NCBI RefSeq assembly: GCF_001500065.1
Contig: NZ_LQIN01000001.1
Coordinates: 662,326 to 726,325 of the forward strand
Source of the DNA: Mycobacterium sp. IS-3022
Lineage (GTDB): Bacteria > Actinomycetota > Actinomycetes > Mycobacteriales > Mycobacteriaceae
Reading direction: 5' to 3'
Length of the DNA: 64,000 nt
Below are positions 60,441 through 64,000 of the stretch, one piece after another. The first letter of the stretch is position 1, and each line of letters starts with the position of its first letter. Position numbers and translations under genes: made by a program. The notes under the pieces are model-generated. The model saw only the letters and a list, made by a program, of their open reading frames with translations, was not told where the DNA came from and made no database searches.

Positions 60441-63400
60441 GTGAACCGTGCGCTCGGGGGCAATCGGACAGAGGGGGATAACCGGGCACTACCGCTGACG
60501 CGCGCCCAGCTGCAGATATGGCTTGCGGAGGAAACAGGTCGGTTCGGCGCGAAGTGGCAGCTAGGCGCACTTGTCCGAATCGCGGGCCCACTCGACGTTG
60601 GATTGTGGAAGTCGGCGCTCGGCCAAGCGGTGCGCGAGGCCGAACCATTGCGCGTTTCCATCTTCCCGGCGAATGGCCAGGTTTTTCAGAAGGTCGTTGA
60701 CTATCCCGATGTTGAGCTGGCCCGTTACGATCTCCTGGGCTCGCCGGATCCCGCCGGTGAAGCGAATCGGCTTGCATCGTCGATCCAGCGCACGCCGATG
60801 CAATTCAGCGGCCCGCTGTTCAAATTTGCGTTGCTGCAGACGCAGGCAGACGAATACTATTTCTTTGCGTGCTGCCACCATATTGTGGTTGACGGAATAG
60901 GCCTGGGCCTTTTCTGTCACCGAATCGCCGAAATCTACAATGCGCTTGCCTCCGGCACGCCGATTTCCCCTGCTTTCTTCGGCTCGTTGCGTGACCTGAT
61001 TGAGTGCGAGTCGGCATATGAGGCATCCGCCGATTTCGAAAATGATCATGCCTATTGGGTCGAAAACCTACCGCCCGAAAGCGAACTGCGCGATCGGTTG
61101 ACACCCGCCGCCTCGGGTGGGCGTGATTCAGACGAGTGTTCTGAGCCAGTTCAATTGGACCCACTCGTGGTGACCAAGATCCAGGAATTGTCTCAGGCTT
61201 TGGGCGTGCGTCGCTCGTCGGTGATTACCGCGGCGTGTGCATTGCTGGTCCGTGAGTGCGACGTCGAGGGTACGGATGTCGTGCTCGATTTTCCGGTGAG
61301 CAGGCGTGTGCGTCCGGAGGTACAACTGGTGCCCGGAATGATTTCCGGGGTAGTCCCGCTGGTGTTCAAGACTTCGCCGGAAACTTCGGTTGCTGGCTTT
61401 TGTGAACATGCCGACGCGCAATTACGGGCAGCGCTACAACATCAGCGTTTTCCTGTGCAGGCTATCGAGAACACGGCGCGATACCGGACACCGAACCGGG
61501 TGGTGGTCAATTTCATCCCGCCTGCATATGTGGCGGATCTCGCGGGTTCTCCGGCATCGGCGACCCTGACCAATTCGGGGCTCGTGGATCAGTTCGGGCT
61601 GCTCTTCACGAGGATCGACGATCAGCTGTTTCTCAGCACGGCGGGTGCTGGACCACTCTCTGCGAATGGTGATGTCCATGATTTGGCGCGCCGGTTAGAG
61701 CGAGTGTTGATGGCGATGACCGCCGATCCGACGCGGTCGTTGTCGTCGCTGGACGTGCTGGACGCCGGCGAACGCGCCCAATTGGACGGGTGGGGCAACC
61801 GGGCGGTGTTGACCGCCGACCCGACCACGCCGGTTTCGATTCCCGAGTCGTTCGCCGCCCAGGTAGCCCGCACGCCGGAGGCCCTCGCGGTCAGTTTCGG
61901 GGATCGTTCGTGGACCTACCGCGAGCTCGACGAGTCCGCCAATCGATTGGCGCACCTGCTGGCCGCGCGGGGTGCCGGCCCGGGTGAGTGTGTGGCACTG
62001 CTGTTCTCCCGGTCGGCTGAGGCGATCGTGGCGATGTTGGCGGTGCTGAAGACGGGGGCGGCGTATGTGCCGATCGACCCGGCGCTGCCAGCGGTGCGGA
62101 TCGGGTTGATGGTTGCCGATGCCGCACCGATCGCCGCGGTCACCACGACCGGGTGGGCCGACCAGCTCGACGGGTCCGGTCTGCTGGTCATCGAAGTTGA
62201 CGACCCCGCTGTTGACACCCAGCCCAGCGTCGCATTGCCGATGCCGACCGCCGACGACGTCGCTTACCTCATCTTCACCTCGGGCACCACCGGGGTGCCC
62301 AAGGGAGTCGCGGTCACCCACCGCAACGTGACCCAGTTGTTCGACTCGTTGGACGCCAACCTGACATCGGGCCCCGGAACGGTGTGGTCGCAATGGCATT
62401 CCTTGTCCTTCGACGTCTCGGTGTGGGAGATCTTCGGGGCGTTGTTGCACGGTGGGCGGCTGGTGGTCGTGCCCGAAGAGGTGGTCGGCTCGCCGGATGA
62501 CCTGCATGCGTTGCTGGTTGCCGAGGGCGTCAGCGTCCTGAGCCAGACGCCTTCCGCGGTGGGCATGCTCTCGCCGCAGGGTTTGGAGTCGACGGCCTTG
62601 GTGGTGGCCGGTGAGGCATGCCCGGCCGAGGTGGTCGATCGCTGGGCGTTACCCGGGCGCGTGCTGATCAACGCCTACGGCCCGACCGAGGCGACGGTGT
62701 ATGCGGCGATGAGTGCGCCGTTGAGCGCCGGATCGGGGGCGCCGATCGGTTCGCCGGTGCCGGGAGCGGCGTTGTTTGTGCTCGATGGCTGGTTGCGGCC
62801 GGTGCCCGCGGGTTCGGTCGGCGAGTTGTACGTGGCCGGCCATGGCGTGGCATCTGGGTATGTGCATCGCAGCGGTTTGACGGCATCGCGGTTCGTGGCT
62901 TGCCCATTCGGGGAAGCCGGCGCCCGGATGTATCGCACCGGCGACTTGGTGTGTTGGGGCGCCGACGGTCAGTTGCAGTACCTCGGGCGCGCCGACGAGC
63001 AGGTCAAGATCCGCGGGTATCGCATCGAGTTGGGTGAGGTGCAGGCGGCGCTTGCCGCGGTGGACGGGGTGGAGCAGGCAGTGGTGCTTGCCCGCGAGGA
63101 CCGTCCCGGTGACAAGCGTCTGGTGGGGTATGTGACGGGAGCCGTCGACCCGTCCGGGGTGCGGAGCGCGCTGTCCGAGCGGCTACCGGCCTACATGGTG
63201 CCGGCCGCGGTGATCGCCTTGGATGCCCTGCCGTTGACGGTCAACGGCAAACTCGATCGCCGGGCATTGCCGGCTCCGGAGTACCACGGTGTCGACCGTT
63301 ACCGCGCCCCGGCCAACCACGTCGAGGAGATGCTGGCCGACATCTTTGCCCGGGTGCTGGGCGTCGAGCGTGTCGGTGTGGATGACTCGTTCTTCGAGTT

Positions 63401-64000
63401 CGGTGGGGATTCGCTGTTGGCGATGCGAGTGGTCGCCGCCATCAACACCAGCCTGGACGCCGAATTCTCGGTACGCGCGGTCTTCGAGACGCCCACGGTC
63501 GCCGAGTTTGCGTCACGCATCGGTCGGGATGCCGGTGCGCTCGAGCCGTTGGTGACCGGCGACGGGCCTGCGGTGGTGCCGTTGTCGTTTGCGCAGAGTC
63601 GGTTGTGGTTTGTCGATCAGTTTGATGGTGGCCAGCATCAGCGGTCGGTTTACAACATGGCGGTTGGGTTGCGGTTGTGTGGGCGTGTTGATGTTGGGGC
63701 GTTGGGTGCGGCGTTGGGCGATGTGGTGGGTCGTCATGAGAGTTTGCGCACGGTGTTCCCGGCTGTTGATGGGGTTCCGCGGCAGGTGGTGGTGCCGGTT
63801 GAGCGGGTGGGGTTGGGGTTTGAGGTTGTTGATGCTGCGGGTTGGCCGGCGGGGCGGTTGACGCAGGCGGTGGACGCGGCGGCGGGTCATCGGTTTGATT
63901 TGGCTGCTGAGATCCCGTTGCGGGCTTGGCTTTTCGCGGTGGCTGCCGATGAGTATGTGTTGGTGGTTGTGGTGCACCATATCGCCGCTGATGGTTGGTC
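60441..64000 (+). CDS. Second non-ribosomal peptide synthetase (5' part, runs off the window)
   Basis: An open frame from GTG 60441 to the right edge (about 1186 residues visible). An in-frame TGA at 60435 makes GTG 60441 the earliest start. Domains: a lipid-starter-like C1 (HH at 146-147 in CCHHIVVDG) homologous to C1 of the first NRPS; A1 with [11 protein letters not shown] at about 612 and pocket residues DVWSVAAVY (no confident call); T1 with FGGDSL (Ser 991); and the start of an LCL-type C2 (VHHIAADGW at 1178). There is no E domain in module 1. Where NRPS 1 starts [12 protein letters not shown], this copy reads [12 protein letters not shown], so its ancestral ATG is now ACA. It has no intact mbtH of its own. 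It probably makes a different lipopeptide or extends the first. Confidence 0.85.
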   Translation, partial: MNRALGGNRTEGDNRALPLTRAQLQIWLAEETGRFGAKWQLGALVRIAGPLDVGLWKSALGQAVREAEPLRVSIFPANGQVFQKVVDYPDVELARYDLLGSPDPAGEANRLASSIQRTPMQFSGPLFKFALLQTQADEYYFFACCHHIVVDGIGLGLFCHRIAEIYNALASGTPISPAFFGSLRDLIECESAYEASADFENDHAYWVENLPPESELRDRLTPAASGGRDSDECSEPVQLDPLVVTKIQELSQALGVRRSSVITAACALLVRECDVEGTDVVLDFPVSRRVRPEVQLVPGMISGVVPLVFKTSPETSVAGFCEHADAQLRAALQHQRFPVQAIENTARYRTPNRVVVNFIPPAYVADLAGSPASATLTNSGLVDQFGLLFTRIDDQLFLSTAGAGPLSANGDVHDLARRLERVLMAMTADPTRSLSSLDVLDAGERAQLDGWGNRAVLTADPTTPVSIPESFAAQVARTPEALAVSFGDRSWTYRELDESANRLAHLLAARGAGPGECVALLFSRSAEAIVAMLAVLKTGAAYVPIDPALPAVRIGLMVADAAPIAAVTTTGWADQLDGSGLLVIEVDDPAVDTQPSVALPMPTADDVAYLIFTSGTTGVPKGVAVTHRNVTQLFDSLDANLTSGPGTVWSQWHSLSFDVSVWEIFGALLHGGRLVVVPEEVVGSPDDLHALLVAEGVSVLSQTPSAVGMLSPQGLESTALVVAGEACPAEVVDRWALPGRVLINAYGPTEATVYAAMSAPLSAGSGAPIGSPVPGAALFVLDGWLRPVPAGSVGELYVAGHGVASGYVHRSGLTASRFVACPFGEAGARMYRTGDLVCWGADGQLQYLGRADEQVKIRGYRIELGEVQAALAAVDGVEQAVVLAREDRPGDKRLVGYVTGAVDPSGVRSALSERLPAYMVPAAVIALDALPLTVNGKLDRRALPAPEYHGVDRYRAPANHVEEMLADIFARVLGVERVGVDDSFFEFGGDSLLAMRVVAAINTSLDAEFSVRAVFETPTVAEFASRIGRDAGALEPLVTGDGPAVVPLSFAQSRLWFVDQFDGGQHQRSVYNMAVGLRLCGRVDVGALGAALGDVVGRHESLRTVFPAVDGVPRQVVVPVERVGLGFEVVDAAGWPAGRLTQAVDAAAGHRFDLAAEIPLRAWLFAVAADEYVLVVVVHHIAADGW

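Overview
The window is GC-rich actinobacterial DNA. Gene content points to a slow- or intermediate-growing Mycobacterium and to one large cell-envelope locus for a glycopeptidolipid (GPL)-like lipid. The diagnostic genes are MbtH followed by a giant NRPS, a family of UGT-type Gtf glycosyltransferases starting MKFVLA.YG(T/S)RGD(V/I)EP, GPL-type O-acetyltransferases (Atf), an Fmt/Rv2952-like O-methyltransferase, a GepiA-like epimerase, GAP-family membrane proteins and an ECF-type transporter. No rRNA, tRNA, IS element, phage gene or CRISPR array was seen.

Layout. 0.2-6.3 kb: a Gtf, a methyltransferase, and a tightly coupled four-gene operon (RmlB-like dehydratase, cupin, zinc-type C-methyltransferase, Gfo/Idh/MocA oxidoreductase) that looks like a branched deoxysugar pathway. 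6.3-22.7 kb: a decoration block with WS/DGAT-like acyltransferases, four more Gtfs plus one degraded gtf pseudogene, a GAP protein, the Fmt-like methyltransferase, an epimerase, two acyltransferase-3 acetylases and a membrane-anchored TylF-like methyltransferase. 23.3-40.6 kb: mbtH and a 5674-residue NRPS. 40.6-49.8 kb: an M48 protease, a third WS/DGAT-like acyltransferase, a methyltransferase, a sulfotransferase-like protein, a second GAP protein and a two-gene ECF transporter. 49.8-55.8 kb: a second sugar block (epimerase/reductase, CmcI-like methyltransferase, RfbC-like, RfbG and RfbF) followed by a lower-GC patch. 55.9-60 kb: a fourth WS/DGAT-like acyltransferase and two more Gtfs. 60-64 kb: an operator-like repeat array, a decayed mbtH copy, and a second NRPS running off the right edge.

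How it fits together. NRPS 1 reads C-A-T-E / C-A-T / C-A-T / C-A-T-E / C-T. The adenylation pocket residues I could align suggest two identical small-hydroxyl (Ser-like) pockets, a Phe pocket and a Thr pocket, with epimerases in modules 1 and 4. That order (Ser-Ser-Phe-alloThr) is not the classical Phe-alloThr-Ala-alaninol GPL core. It matches, as I recall the chemistry, the serine-containing GPLs described from M. xenopi. The predicted hydroxyl side chains would be glycosylated by the Gtfs, and the sugars O-methylated, acetylated and perhaps long-chain acylated by the surrounding enzymes. GAP and ECF proteins would help move the lipid to the surface. The most unusual features are a terminal NRPS module that has lost its A domain with no visible release domain, and a second NRPS preceded by an mbtH pseudogene and four tandem 15-bp palindromes at two-helical-turn spacing.
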